Shown here piece after piece: positions 29,762-42,390 of a stretch of 64,000 nucleotides of DNA. Origin of the DNA: Gnetum montanum (taxonomy: Eukaryota; Streptophyta; Gnetopsida; Gnetales; Gnetaceae); assembly GCA_015680685.1 (NCBI GenBank), contig MNCI01009318.1:125018-189017 (forward strand), written 5' to 3'. The translations under genes were made by a program, and so were the position numbers. Each line of letters begins with the position of its first letter. Within the stretch, counting starts at the first letter, position 1. The notes under the pieces were generated by a model. The model was given only the letters and a program-made list of their open reading frames with translations, searched no databases and was not told the DNA's origin.

Positions 29762-31144
29762 TATGCCGACCGAAATCGTCGGTGCGGGGCTGGAACGTTA
29801 CGGGCACCGAAAGATCCACGGACAAGCACAGTTGACCCTCCCTCCGCTTGAGGGCGAGATGGAGCAGATGAAGGCAGAGTGCCTTGAATGGTCCACACGC
29901 GGATCAAACAAGGACTTCCCCGAGTGTCACCGAAGTGTTATACGCTGGGTTACGTGTAAACGGAGCGTAAACGATGAAACAGGCGCAGAGCATAAGCGTA
30001 GAGGGGCGTAAACACTGTCGGGCGTAAACAGCGTAAACAGAGATAGGCCCAGCATAAGCGTATGCAGGCGTGAACAGCGTAAACAGCATAGACAAGTGTG
30101 AAGGGCGTAAACAGGCACAAACAACGTAAATAGTGTGGGCGTACACGAACGCGGACGGAGCGTAAATGTAAGCAGGCGTGAACGAAGCGTGGGCCAAATT
30201 GACGTAAAACTGAAAAAGAACTTGCAACAAGCGTAAACAGTAGATTATAGAGTTAAAATGTTGTGCACCGGTCTAACGCAATTGTGTAGGGACACAAGGC
30301 GGACGTAAAGCCCTGGTGGACGGAGAGATGTAGCCGGCTGACATGGTAGGCGGACCGCGGATTGTGCTCGGCGTACAGGACTTCCGGTGTAAGCGTAAGC
30401 GTAAAGGGGTTTCTGCAGCGTAATTGCTTTGAGTCTGCTCTGGTAAATTTTTGCGGACCTTAAAAATGCGGAAGACTGGGCTATTTATAGGGGTAGGGTT
30501 ACCGGGGAAATCGGACTGGGAGACACGTGGCGTATAGACTGGGCATTACAATTTAGAAACTTGGCATACGCTGGGCGTACACGCTACAACAGGCCAGCGT
30601 ATACGCTGGGCGTAATACGCCGAGCGTGTACGCTGGGCGTACATGCTGGATGGATGCTGGGCGTAATACGCTGGTACGCTGATGAATGCTGGACGTCGAC
30701 TTGCTTCAATTCTTGCTCCTGTTGCACCTGCTGAGCATATGTGAAGCGTATGCTGAGCGTCAGGCGTATACGTTGGGCATATACGTTGACAAGTGTTGGG
30801 CGTATACGCCGAAGGACGTCCACTTGCTTCAATCCTTGCTCTTCGGTGTAATCTTCATGCTGCCATTGGAGATCCTATCGTCGAGTGTGTGCATCTGCCA
30901 TGCCTGGGCGTGTGCACCGGAGAGCCGGGCGTATATGCTGGGCGTAGACGCCGGGCGTAGACATTGGCGTAGACGCTGGGCGTAGACGCTGGGCGTAGAC
31001 GCTGGCACAGCACTTAGTGAAAACCGTGTTTGATTCTCAAGATTGCCCTGTGTGGCTTCAAATGTAGCCGAAGTCGTGTGTGGGTCATGGGGACCTGCTT
31101 CTTGTCAGACAGATGTTAAACTCAAAGATTTTTGTGGTGTTTCA
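29762..31144 (-). repeat. 5' LTR of A1
   Basis: 1383 bp, plus-strand ends TATGCCGACCG (the expected TG changed to TA) and GGTGTTTCA. It is colinear with 14139-15391 except for about 130 extra bases near 30826-30955. That insert begins with a diverged copy of the ACTTGCTTCAAT...TTGCTC segment found 130 bases earlier, so it looks like a local duplication. GCGTA motifs are dense at 29940-30230 and 30560-30820. Confidence 0.92.
30482..30489 (-). promoter_or_regulatory. TATA box of the A1 5' LTR
   Basis: TATAAATA on the minus strand, within CCCTATAAATAGCCC, conserved in the 3' LTR at 14859-14866 and in copy A2 at 55307-55314. It would start the genomic RNA about 30 bases further on, near 30450. 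Confidence 0.7.
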
Positions 31145-31790
31145 CACAATATCTAAGCATTGTTGCTATAGTTTTTTGGATGGCTATAGTGGGTATAACC
31201 AAATTCAAATTGCACTGAAAGACCAAGCAAAGATAATCTTCATGAGTTCCTTGGGGAGTTTTGCATATTGCAAGATGCTGTTTGGTCTATGTAATGCTCC
31301 TGTCACATTCCAATGCTTGGTTCTAAGAATTTTTCAATAGAAAATTGGAAGTGGTGAGAAAGTCTTCATGGATGACTTTCCCACCTATGGCAGTACATTT
31401 GATCAAGCCCTGGACCACCTTGAGCAACTGCTAAAATGATGTGTTGAAACTAACTTGCAGCTTAATTGGAAAAAATGTTACCTCATGATCTAGGAGGGAA
31501 TTATATTGGGGCATCGAATCTCACAAGTAGGAATTGAGGTAGAGCTTGAAAAACTAAGGGTCATCTGAGGAATCACCCATCAACCAGAAATAGTTAAAGA
31601 TGTTCAGTCATTCCTTGGACACATTGACTACTATCGATGATTCATAGATAATTTCTCTAAAATTGTAAAACCATTGGTGAAGCTAACAAAGAAAGATACT
31701 CCCTTTGTCTAGACCACAAAATGTGAGCAAGCATTCTAGATACTAAAAGAGAATCTTGTAGAAACTCCAATCTTACAAGCACTGGATTAG
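31145..31790 (+). pseudogene. Reverse transcriptase of B2, 3' part
   Basis: Continues the frame interrupted at 14138. FLDGYSGYNQIQIALKDQAK comes first, then SLGSFAYCKMLFGLCNAPVT. The catalytic box reads FMDD (about 31366-31377), followed by LHLEQLL-type and LGHRISQVGIEVE thumb sequence, and FLGHIDYYRxFIDNFSKI. Stops are frequent (31337, 31436 and others). The RT order and residues are of Athila-like type. Confidence 0.8.
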
Positions 31791-32160
31791 TCCAGACCAT
31801 TTCATATCATGAAAAATGCATTAAATTATGTCTTGGGAGTGGTGCTGACATAAGTAGATGACAAGAAATGTCCATGCTACATCCACTACGCTAGTTGAAG
31901 CATTGTGGATGCACAACTAAACTACACCACTACAGAGAAAGAATTGATGGAAGTGGAGTTTGCTCTAAAGAAGTTTAGGAATGATGTGCTTGGATACAAC
32001 GTATTTGTGCACATAGACCATAGTGCCATACGCTTCCTAATGAACAAGCCAATGTTGAGCCCCTATGTCATACGGTGGTTGGTGATCTTGCAAGACTTCG
32101 ATCTCATGATGGTATATCGAAAGGGCATTAAGAATGTGATTGCTAATCACTTGTCTTAGT
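31791..32160 (+). pseudogene. RNase H of B2
   Basis: A single Ty3-type RNase H: YVLGVVLT, then LNYTTTEKELMEVEFALKKF, a VFVHIDHSAIRFLM strand with the HID/HTDHxAL motif, WLVILQDFDLMMVYRKG and NVIANHLS. The first catalytic Asp region is degenerate (HIMKNALN). There is no second RNase H, which separates this family from the Tat-like one. Confidence 0.75.
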
Positions 32161-33525
32161 TGCAATGGGATGAAAAATAGGAAGAAAGCCCACTCTCTGA
32201 CATGTTTCTTGATAAAATCCTCTTTGCTAGGGCTATAACTGAACAAATGCCCAATGAGCCAAAATGGTACGATAACATTCTTACCTATCTTCTCACTCAA
32301 GAGATGCCACAGGGGTTGGACCATTGGAAGAGACAATAGTTTCTTCACCAGGTAAAGCACTTCATGGAGATTAATGGACACCTCTACAAGGTGTGTGTTG
32401 ATGACCTAGTTCATTGGTGTGTCCCTAATGCTGATCAACTAAGCATTCTCTGAGATGCTCATGAAGGTCCTTATGGAGGACACTATGATGGGAGATGCAT
32501 AGCCATTAAAATCCTGATGGCAGGGTACTATTGGTCAACACTCTTCAGGGATGCTCACCATTATGTCTACTCTTGTGAATGATGTCAATGAGATGATGGA
32601 ACGACTACTGAAATGGAGGGATCTAAAAAATGGATTCAACCACTAGAACCATTTGACATTTGGAGCATTGACTTCATGGGTTCCATCATGCCCATGTCAA
32701 ATGGAAAGGCGTACATCATAGTCGCTATTGACTATTGTATAAAATGGGAAGAAGTAGCAGTCGTCATTGACTATACATCTTCAACTGCTACTCTATTTGT
32801 ACAACAAAACATTGTAAATAGGTTTGGTGTGTCACATGCATTAATTTCTAACAATGAAACTTACTTTACAAGAACTACTCTTCAGAAGCTCATGCAATGC
32901 TTGCAGGTTGAACATAAACTCACAAAACCTTACCATCCCCAAGCTAATGGTCAAGATGAGGTTATTAATAGGGAAATCACAAGGATACTAATAAGAACTA
33001 TTAGTAAGTATAGGAAGGACTAGAGCACAAAACTCAACGATGCCATTTGGGCCTACCGCTCAACTTGGAAACTTCCAATAGGCTATTCTCCCTATGAGCT
33101 TGTGTATGAAAAATTACCAACACTTCCCATTCAATCTAAGCTTTGTACACTTTCAACAGCTTGTGACCTTGACCTTGACTTGAGTCTAGCCCAAAAAAGA
33201 AATGATTGATGAATCTCAACCTGCTAAACAAAAATTGATTAGTAGTCCTATCATCTAACGAGTTGCACAAGGCCTATAATAAAAAGCATCATGACTTGAA
33301 AATTAGAAAAGTCAAATTCCAACTAGGAGATAAGGTTCTCTACTGGAACCCCACACATGTACCTCAACGAACTAAGTTCCAAACATTGTGGGAAGGACCT
33401 TACATTATTTATGAGACTTTTTCTTCTAGGGCCATGATGATTTATAAACTAATGAGCCCAAATAAAAAACAACTAGTTAACATTCAAAAAATCAAACCTT
33501 TCCATAAGCATATGCTAGCTAACAC
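32161..33525 (+). pseudogene. Integrase of B2
   Basis: The zinc domain is at about 32455-32585 (HEGPYGGHYDG ... YSCExCQ). The core is in an open frame from 32613: FDIWSIDFMGSIMP gives the first Asp, the second Asp position reads SNNETYF (lost) and the third, in NGQDEVINREI, keeps Glu. A stop at 33021 precedes LNDAIWAYRSTWKLPIGYSP. A frame change leads to the C-terminal domain from 33263 (KFQLGDKVLYWN, LWEGPYIIYE, VNIQKIKPFHKH). It is inactive through the lost Asp, stops and a frameshift. Confidence 0.8.
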
Positions 33526-35655
33526 AACAAGCATCTCATTAGATGGGCAACCACACTCCATATTTCAAATCTCCTCCTTCCAACTTAGTCATGGGGGAGA
33601 TGGCCAATCATGTTTACCATACAAATGGCTCTTTAGTTTTTCAATTTTTTGTTTTACACATTCTTTATTTTACATCCTTTTGTTTTTATGTTATTAATTT
33701 TTTTCTAATTTTTGTTTTATACCATTGTTAGTACATTTGCTATTTCTTGAAAATTTTACACTTTCTTTTATATTTTATTTTATTTGATGTGATTTTCTAA
33801 CTTTTTATTAATAAGTGCCAGGTATAGTGGTAATGCATTACTTGATAGTGGTATGTACTATTTTTGTTATTTGATTATTGGTGTCTAGTTTTTGGCTTTG
33901 AATTTCATTACGGATAATTAGGACATGGTTTTTTTTCATGCAATAGGTAGTGAGTCCATAACATCCACCCATCCACAAACTCTATGGTTTTCCTTATTTT
34001 GGAAACGTGCAGTCCCTTTTTCATTAATAAAACTTTAATAAATTTATGACTTTGGTAGTTTTCAGAATTGGGAAGGATTCAAAGATTTGAACAGGGTGTG
34101 GCTTCAAGGGGATTTGGTATTCTTTTTGCTTTTTTATTTACCTAGGTGCATGTGTGTTTTCATGGACTTCTTACCATTCCATATCATCCAATAATAGGAA
34201 TTTGAATAATTCCTTGCATGGTGTCATTCTCATCAACAAAAAAAAGAAAAAAAGAAAAAAAAAATGATGAGAATTTAAAGCATACCCCTTGGAAAAAATA
34301 AATGCATATGTCCTTGCATGGTATGGTTCTCATTAGAAAAAAAGGGATGAGGAAGAAAAAATAAATGTATGTGTTTGCATGGTGTGGTTTCCATTTTGAA
34401 AATGAAATGATGGGAATTCAAAGCACACCCCTTAGATAGAACAAACAAGCTACAAGCACTAGTTATGGCACTAGTTCCCTCTAACTAAGGCAATTTCTCA
34501 CTTTCTACTTCTTCTCTAATTAGGAATGGTGGTTTTTTTGTGGGAGCACTCTTGTGTCTTAGGGGATGGATTGGTCTTAAAATGTCAATGTGAAGTCATT
34601 GAATGTGGCTAGTTTTGGTTTGGACTAAGGATGTATTCTATTAAGTCATTTAACCATAAAATCCACAAGGGACTTCATGTGACCACAATTAGGAACTCCA
34701 TTCCACTCCCTATCTTATCCATCTATGCTTTCCATGTTTCACTTCACTTTCAATTTCATGTTCTAGTTTGATGTCTTGGTTTGATGTGTTAGAATTCTTA
34801 GTTGGTTTCTTTTGGGTTTTTGTACTTAATCTTCTATAATCATTAATCATTCATGGAGCCCATAGACTCTTTGGTTTGAAGTTATTCAAGGGCATAAGAG
34901 GCCTATGCCTACTTTGGGGAGGACCCACTTGCGTATCTTTTAGTTGGATTAGTTAAGTTCTTTACCCTTAGACATTTTTACAATCAAATTCTTTTTGTTT
35001 ACCCCATCAATGACATCTATTTGTGCACATATTCACAACATTTTTCAATGAATTTTTCTTTTTATTGTTGTAAATTCTTATACCCTCTTTAAATATTTCC
35101 TTGTGTTGATCTTTTTCCAAATTTAAGGGATTACTTATCTAATTTACCCTATTTGTTAGCCTTCCTGCTAACACTACTATAGAAACCAATTTACCACAAT
35201 CACAAGTTAGCCAAGTATAACCACCAATGAGACAAGGAATTTAACCACTACATGTTACACATTACATACTAATTTGTGATTCTGTTGTGATTGCAGTGGG
35301 AAGCATGGGTTGGAAGCGGGACTATCAGGACTATCTTCACCAAGGAAGCAATAGTACCACACAATGAGGACCATTTGTGATAGTTGGATCTCTTTTCTCT
35401 CTCTCATTCTTTTGCTGCCAAGAGCTATAGGATGTCAGTGTTATCCAAGGTGTTCACTTCTCTTATCATGAACACCCCATTTTGTAGAAATTGTAATTCC
35501 ACACACTTGGGCACTCAGAGTCTGTCTGTTTCATTTGAGTCAATTTGTAATGTCAGTTAATAATCCCATACCTACCCAACATGTTATGTTATAAAGAACT
35601 TGTTCCTCCTCTTCTTCACTCAAGGATGAGTTTTCATTCAATTGTGAAGGTATGA
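33526..35655 (+). other. 3' non-coding region of B2
   Basis: AT-rich sequence after integrase. It contains GTCATGGGGGAGATGG (33590), which has counterparts in B3 at 42410 and 43525, and T-rich tracts. Its last 100 bases (GGATGAGTTTTCATTC...GTGAAGGTATGA) match the sequence before the B3 3' LTR and include a weak purine-rich tract. I see no gene, in contrast to B3, which carries one here. Confidence 0.5.
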
Positions 35656-36481
35656 TGAACATGCTTTTGGCATTGGCCACGATGTTGTGTATGCAACCTT
35701 GAAGTCTAGTTGTGATGTCATGTACACGACATCGAGGTATATTCCCCAAGTCTATAAATACCATGCCTAGGCTATAGTTTTGAATTAGTTTTTGGTCATT
35801 TTCTAGTCAAAGTAGTAGAGCTTTTGTCATTTCTTCCTTTTAGAGTTAGAATATTTTCTGAATGCCAGCAAAAGGAGTCTAAGTGTGTATGATTCTTTGT
35901 TTGAATATTGATGAACCTGAGTGCAGCAGTGTGATAGGAATAAAATGAACTCTTTTAACAATCCTTGCATCATTGAGAATAGATTAATATTTTTTTAATG
36001 CATTTTTCTTTCTTGCTCTTTACTTTAATGCATTTGAATTAAGAAATTTATTTCTAGTTGTTAATGAATGCAAGCACAACCACTTCGAGCATTCATATAG
36101 TACTTGGTAACCTAGCAATGCTTAACATTTGGTAGGCTAGTAGTACTATATGTGTTCAAGAAAGTGGGGTAGTTACTTGTGTTAGGCTAGCTAGGTAGTA
36201 GATGAGTTAGATATTCAATTACTTTACCTTTTACTCTTGTTGTAGGTGATTACATCTATAAAATACAAAACGATAAAAATCATATACCTCAATTACACTT
36301 CAACCATACCCTTGAATTTCATAAGTGTAGTTGGGAAGACAATGAACGTTCTTAATGCCCATTTCACTTCCTAGAAGAGCTAGTGTATTAGATAACTATA
36401 GATCCAAGGAATTCGACTAAATTACGTGTAATGCCTTAGTGATTCATATTTTTGGATGTAGGGGTATGTCGCCACTCATCA
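35656..36481 (+). repeat. 3' LTR of B2
   Basis: About 826 bp, from TGAACATGC to GCCACTCATCA, the latter matching the B1 inner LTR end. A TATAAATA box is at 35753-35760. The block with CACTTCGAGC...TTGGTAACCTAGCAATG aligns with the B1 LTR, and the first 100 bases with the B3 LTR. The start is set by comparison with B3 and could be off by some bases. Confidence 0.7.
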
Positions 36482-38586
36482 CCTACTTATGGATTTAAGC
36501 ATGATGTTTCCAACATCAGATGTTTGAAAGAACTATAAGGTTGATACCAACTTAACTAGCCATCGTGGAGTGTTTCATGTGATATGTTATCATTCTAGGC
36601 TAATCCTCATGTATGATAATGTCCAACTGTTGAATAGAATCCTCATTTAATGTCAATTTCCAACCATTGGGTTATGTTATGGCTAGTATCAACACTATAG
36701 CTTTCCTTGGTCCTAGCTCCTAACCACCACCCTAAAACTAGGCTTTATACCAACTACAACATGAGGATTAATCATGAAGTACCATCCACTATATCAATTG
36801 CCTCTAGTTTCAAAAATATCATAAAGAAAGTAAGCTACTTATCAAAATTAATGCATTCAAGAATATTTCCTCTATCTTAAAAGATTAGCTAACCTCCAAG
36901 CTTCACCAAGGAAGAATAAATTCAGATCTAAAAATCATCAAAAGTTCCACTAAGCACAACTACAAGCAAGAGAATAGAAGAGAGCATAAAGTACCATTAA
37001 TGCCAAGAGAGTCAACGTTGCCAAGTATTTATAAGCACAAAAGGTAGGATGTTGATCATTCCAAGAATAAATAATTAATAATTATTTTCTAAAAATAGGG
37101 GTTGTTGGAACCCTAAAGTAATTTTAATATTGGCACACCAAAAGATATATAATTCAATTAGAACTTCATAACTCAACATTGCTCACTAAAATCTAACCCA
37201 TGACTTAGAGCTTTCAAATCAAGAGTCTTAGCACTAGGCTAACACATTATTTTGTAAAAATAAGATAACATGTATCCACCCAAATTTCCAATGGTCAACT
37301 AATGGGTTACAATCTTTAAGAAAATACTATAATAAGTCTCATGTCAAAAAATAGGTTCCAAGATAAAATAAAAGGATAATTGGAATAAGCCCCCATAAAT
37401 TGATTTAACGTCTCATAATCATATTCTTACATTATTTCAAAATTGAATAACATAAAATATAATTTAATTAAAATATAAAAAAATACTAACAATGGGCCAC
37501 TACCATCCTTCCAACATGTCATTCACAAGAAGGACCAAGCATTAGTAAATGCTAAGAAACAATAATAAAAAAAGAAATATAAAAAATTTCTTATTTTGAA
37601 ACATGTAATAAGAGTAAGGTCCAAGGACAAAACCTTAAGAAACATAATATCAAGACATAATAAAACATGTAAGCTTAACAAGAGTTCCAAAGGATCATAC
37701 ACAATCTTAGAAGAAAATATGCTATGATGTATAAAATGGTAATGCATGTAAACAATGAGTAAAGAGTTTAAACCTGAAGCTACATAAGCATAAGCTTAAG
37801 CAAAAGAGAGACATTAGAATACACTAACATAAATTACTGGTAAAATAAAATATATTATTAGCATAATTTATTAAATATTCCCTTATACATAGGAACCAAG
37901 CATAAGAAAATAAATAATAAATTAAAGATCATAGGTTTGAAACACCAAGGTGTTACAAATATAAAGCACAACTTCATAAAAATCAAATGATGTCAAAAAA
38001 ATTTACAAGTAAAGCAATAGGCATCCATAAACTACGTATAAAGGGGTACAAAAATTAAAATTAAATTAAAAATAAAATTACAATTCAATAGCTCTTTGCA
38101 TATGAAACCTAATGAGCCCACTAAGTATAACAGTTCAAAGCTTCTAATGCTCAAGCCAAAAGCATAATATTCCAACATTAATACTATACCAAAAGAATAA
38201 CATAATATGCTAATTAAAATTAAGGTATCAGGCCACTAACATTTTTAAAATAAGATAAAATATCCAAATTTATATTATTATAAAATAACCAAAAATAATT
38301 ACAAAAAGTAAAGTTAGACTTGCATTAAAGACAAATAAGTAGAAAATCCACACAACCAACCAAAGGACATTACAAAGTATAAAGTATCAACTAAACATTA
38401 TAGCTTTGAAAAATACACTAAATTGGCCAACTTAAAAAAACTAAAAAATATCTCAAAATTCTAATTAAGCATAAGCTTCTTCATCTAATCCTCATCACAA
38501 TTATCTATTTCATCTAAGATACAAAAATAAATGGGAAAGTTAATTCATAGGTTGAGTAGGAAAAAATAAATCACAAGTATTCCTAA
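36482..38586. other. AT-rich DNA, possibly a decayed minus-strand LTR
   Basis: No coding domain is visible. On the minus strand a TGTAACACCTTGG start at 37957 and a TATAAATA at 37026-37033 suggest an old chromovirus-type LTR (such LTRs often begin TGTAACACC), perhaps 36482-37957. From 37958 to 38586 I see only AT-rich sequence. Confidence 0.3.
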
Positions 38587-38885
38587 TGAAACACTTGTTA
38601 TTGCAGACTATGACATTGTAGATATAATATCATATCTCAACATGTGTTTTCATGGATACAATATACTGGGCCATGGTTATACCTATAAATACAAGAACAT
38701 CATTACGTCAAAATGAAGTTTAAGCCCAACATTTAGCTATATTCTTGTAGTTTGTTTCCATGAAGTTAGACTTAGTTGTAAATGGCCATGGTGTGGTGAA
38801 TTATAGTTGTACGACATCCACTTGAATTAAAATTGTTTTCATATCCAAAGTGAAATCTTCACCTGCTATTGATCTTAACAAAAGT
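38587..38885 (+). repeat. 5' LTR fragment of B3
   Basis: TGAAACACTTGTTAT at 38587 matches the 3' LTR start TGAAATACTTGTTAT at 46669. Similarity continues for about 300 bases, including TATAAATA at 38684-38691 and GTTTGTTTCCATGAAGTTAGA, then stops. The downstream two thirds and the primer-binding site are missing. Confidence 0.7.
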
Positions 38886-39089
38886 AATGATAGGGAATAT
38901 AATGAAGAAGATTAGAGTGCACTGATGCAAACAAGAATCTCATATGCTCATATCGATTCTTATTATCTTGATTTTATATTTATTTTCCACTAGGATAAAC
39001 AATTGAGATGGAAAGACATATAGGGAAACACTATCCTGCCACCAAAATGTTTAGCACTATCTATACTTCAAGCAATTCTTATGAGGTCA

Positions 39090-40790
39090 AATCTTGGCCA
39101 CATACAAGAAGGATACTAAGTTATTAAGAACATGACCAAGCCATATTAGAACAAAAGCTTAAGCAAGAACGAATGCTATCATGGTAGCAAGATATGAATA
39201 ATAGAAAGGAAAGAAAGCACCATAAGTGATCATCCTTAATGAGAAAGAAGAAGAGCCATATATAGCTAAAAAGTTTCAACAAACTCATAGATCTAGTTCC
39301 CAAACACCAGTAATATGTATCAAAGATCCTGTAAAGACAAAATTACATTCAACTCATGTAGAAATTCTAAGAAGAAATGAGGTAGACTTCAGAATTATGA
39401 GGAATTTGATGCATAAAACCTTTAAAAGATCTAAAAGGAATGAATTCATGGATCATAGAAAGAGAACCAACTGACACCGTTCTCCCACTTCCCTATTGTC
39501 TTCATCACACTCATCAAAAAACTCTAATAGGAGAGAATGAAGAACAAGAGATCATGATAAGGAAAGGAAAAGGGATCATAAGAGGCATGCTGATAAAAGA
39601 TGAAGAAATCTTGAGGACATGAAAGATGATGAACAAGATATAGAAAGAGAAATCAGGCATGAGAGAAGAGAACATCATGAGCATCGAAGGGATCATCACT
39701 ATAGTAAAGTATACAAATCCAAAGACTATGAAGAGCCCCTACTAGCCACTCATAGTATGATTAATATTAGGAAAGAAATATACATACTTACTAATCATCT
39801 AAGGAATAGTCACATCAAGAGACTTGATATCAACAATATTCTAAAGTTTGAAAGAGGATATAACATAGATCCACAACATCACCACCAAGCCTTCCATGAT
39901 GCTTGAGCCCTATAGGATATAGAGAAGAATTAGAAAAAATTAAAGTTATTTTTTAAAACATTCATTAAGGATGTAGTGAGCTAATATAGATCCTTAGAAA
40001 CAAAATCAATCAGAAGCTAGATTATCATGCTAGAATTTTTTAATGACAAATACCAAACTTATTCCAAGGTGTTGAACTCAACAAAACAAATCCAAAAATG
40101 AAAGCAAGGAAAACATAAATCCCTTAATGTAGGGATGGGAATATATTATTCATTGTTACATAAATATCCATGCCATTGATTTTCTAAAAGGGAACAATTA
40201 TGACACATCATTAATGAACTATGGAACAAGACCAGAGAGACCTTTGTAGTATATGCCCAAGGTAGATTATTAGAGATGATAGCTCATTGAATTCAAAGGT
40301 TACTAGACTAGGTAGCGAAAGAAGAAGAAGAGTTGTGGAAAAGAAATCTATTGAAGAGTACAATAGAGATCCAATCATTAGAAAAAGATATATAAGAATA
40401 TGTGAAATGTAAGAAGAAGAGACTTTAGAATATGTGATCTAGCAAAAGACTCTACCTATTCAGAAATCAATCAATGATATTGCAACAAAGGTAGAGAAAA
40501 CATGGGACTTTGTGGACGAAAAATTTACCATAGCACTAAAGATAGTATAAGAGAATATTGAACAAGATTTTAACAAAAATAAAGACAAGAAGAAAAAAAA
40601 AGATAATGGATGTGAAAGTTATAAAAACAAAGCAAAAATTAATGTAATAGAGGAAGTTACAAACTCAAGTTTTGAAGACAACACTAGATGTAAAGTGTGC
40701 TAGTAAAAACATCCTAAGGAATGTTGTGTTGTCACGGCCTACTTATAAGAGTCTAAGGCATATGTACTGAATTTGAAGTTTGTCAAAAAA
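39090..40790 (+). pseudogene. gag of B3 (decayed)
   Basis: An Arg/His/Glu-rich N-terminal stretch (about 39540-39720) is followed by the gag core: RLDINNILKFERGYNIDPQH (39815-39880), HHQAFHDA, FNDKYQTYSKVLNSTKQIQ and later GRLLEMIAH. A zinc-knuckle-like C-x2-C...HPKECC is near 40695 with stops after the second Cys. It is colinear with B1 and B2 gag, with many stops and frameshifts. Confidence 0.7.
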
Positions 40791-41479
40791 ACATATGCCC
40801 AAATGATTACCTTACCCACAAGGTAATTACAGAAAACCTTATCAACAATCATATTATCCAAGTGGGGCTTAACCTCAATCATAAGAAAAATAATATCAGT
40901 GGTGGTAGCAATCACAATCATTGGGAATATCATTGCAAAGGTAACACTATCCATACCAACAACCAGATCTTTATGGATACTATGTACAATGTCCTATATC
41001 TCTTGGAAGTACTTTTTTTCATACTTCTTCTCCCTACTATCTAGCAAAATACCATCCTACAACCCCACTCATGGAGTCACATCCTTACATATCTTAATGA
41101 ACATCAGGTCCATCTTATCAAGCTTCTAATTCTTTGCTACTAGTACAATTTTTGACAATTTAAGGAGAATTACCAACACAATCTCAACAGAAAAGTGCTA
41201 CCAAGGTAGTTAGTATACATAGAGAGGATCATACCAGCAACACTGAGAGGATCATACTATCAACACTAATTGTAAATCTAGGAAACGTTCTTTCTTTAGG
41301 ATAAGTCTAAAAAAGGCTAGTAGAGTAGGAACTTCATCTAATCATGTTCCTTCCATGATAAATCCTCTTACAACCACCATGCTTCCACAACAACCAAACT
41401 GAAAGCTTACAACTATTATGTTAACTAATACAGTAATAGATTAAACAAAGCAAGAACTCTTTCTACAAAAAGAATAGAT

Positions 41480-42390
41480 CTTGGAAACCCTTTGATTTAT
41501 TTACAAATTGCTAGAAAATCATCATGCAAAGCCCTACTAGACTCAAGTTCTTAAGTCAATTTGATATCTCAAGAAACATATAAGGCATGAAACCTACCAT
41601 CATTAAATAAGTATAACATAAAACTAGAGCTTACAACCTAATTAATTACCCTCCTTTTGGGGTAGGTAGAAGATTTGGTGACTACTATCAATGGGTGGTC
41701 TTATCTATTATATTTTTTTGTGATCAATACAAAGAATGATAAGAAGGATTTTCCTATCATTATGGAGAGACCATGGCTTAATACAATAGATGCTAAGCTA
41801 GGATTAAGGGACTTATCCTTGGTAATTTCCAAGGAAGATGAGCATTGATCCATACATACATAAATAATTTCATGCATTACTTATGATGATAAAGGATGTA
41901 GTTATGGATTGAAAGTTCAAAATTTCAACACAATCCTTACTCTAGCCCATGACAAATTTGGAAAACAACTATGTATGCAAAAAGAAATAATGGCCACTAA
42001 ACCAAAAGACACCAAGTGATTAAGAAATGAAAACATAAAACTATCTAAAAAATACATGAAAAAATCCAACCCATTTATTAACTTGTACCCCAAGAAAATA
42101 ATCCAAATAGAGAACCTACAAAAGGATATCCTAAACCATGAGCATACACCAACAACAAGCAGTGAAGATGGAGACTCAAAACTTGAAATTAAGAATAAAA
42201 AAGAAAACATATTTAGACCTTCCAAAATGGAAATACCATATTTTCCAATAGAATATGTATCTCTAAATAATAAAAATTTGATTATCATCAATGTCACATG
42301 GGATAAAAAATGAAAATATAAATCAGTAAGGATGATAAACAAGAAATTTAGAGTGTATGATCCTGGGGATGTGCGATCCATTTTCTAAAT
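41480..42390 (+). pseudogene. Aspartic protease region of B3
   Basis: Homologous to B1 and B2 protease: NPLIYLQIARKSSCKALLDS (active site D-S-S, then a stop), ETYKA, VEDLVTTINGWSYLLYFFVI, FPIIMERPWLNTIDAKLGLR and DLSLVISKE. A Lys-rich stretch with an 85-codon frame (42056-42313) follows and ends in KKFRVYDPGDVRSIF, which has no counterpart in B2 that I can identify. Confidence 0.65.

Larger units (their letters stand above)
14139..31144 (-). mobile_element. Complete Tat-like retrotransposon A1 with an internal antisense gene
   Basis: It spans 17,006 bp including a 591-base gap. In its own (minus) orientation it has 5' LTR 31144-29762, primer-binding site, repeat-bearing leader, gag (from 29347), a Pro-rich linker and protease ending at 25235. 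Then come a 4.8-kb block holding an oppositely oriented gene, reverse transcriptase-RNase H-aRNase H-integrase (about 20403-16866), repeats, polypurine tract and 3' LTR 15391-14139. The dual RNase H, large size and interrupted pol fit the Tat/Ogre clade. Gag-pro is one frame with four stops, and pol one frame with several stops, so this copy is not autonomous. The LTRs differ by about 14 substitutions in the first 310 aligned bases (my hand count), mostly transitions. Confidence 0.9.
10641..36481 (+). mobile_element. Athila-like Ty3/gypsy element B2, split by A1
   Basis: Left part 10641-14138 holds gag, protease and the start of reverse transcriptase. Right part 31145-36481 holds the rest of reverse transcriptase, RNase H, integrase, a long 3' non-coding zone and the 3' LTR. 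The two halves join in sense: the left ends in a finger-domain sequence (HFPLSFVNHVFNT) and the right starts just before FLDGYSGYNQI. Its own 5' LTR is missing because B1 cuts into gag. Stops and frameshifts occur in all genes. Domain order and integrase style resemble the Athila group; the lineage call is from pattern recognition, not a tree. Confidence 0.8.

Noticed and set aside
29715-30985. LTR open frames on both strands (up to 108 codons)
   Set aside because: They arise from GCGTA-type repeats, also occur in the 3' LTR, and show no domain or conservation with A2 or A3 LTRs.
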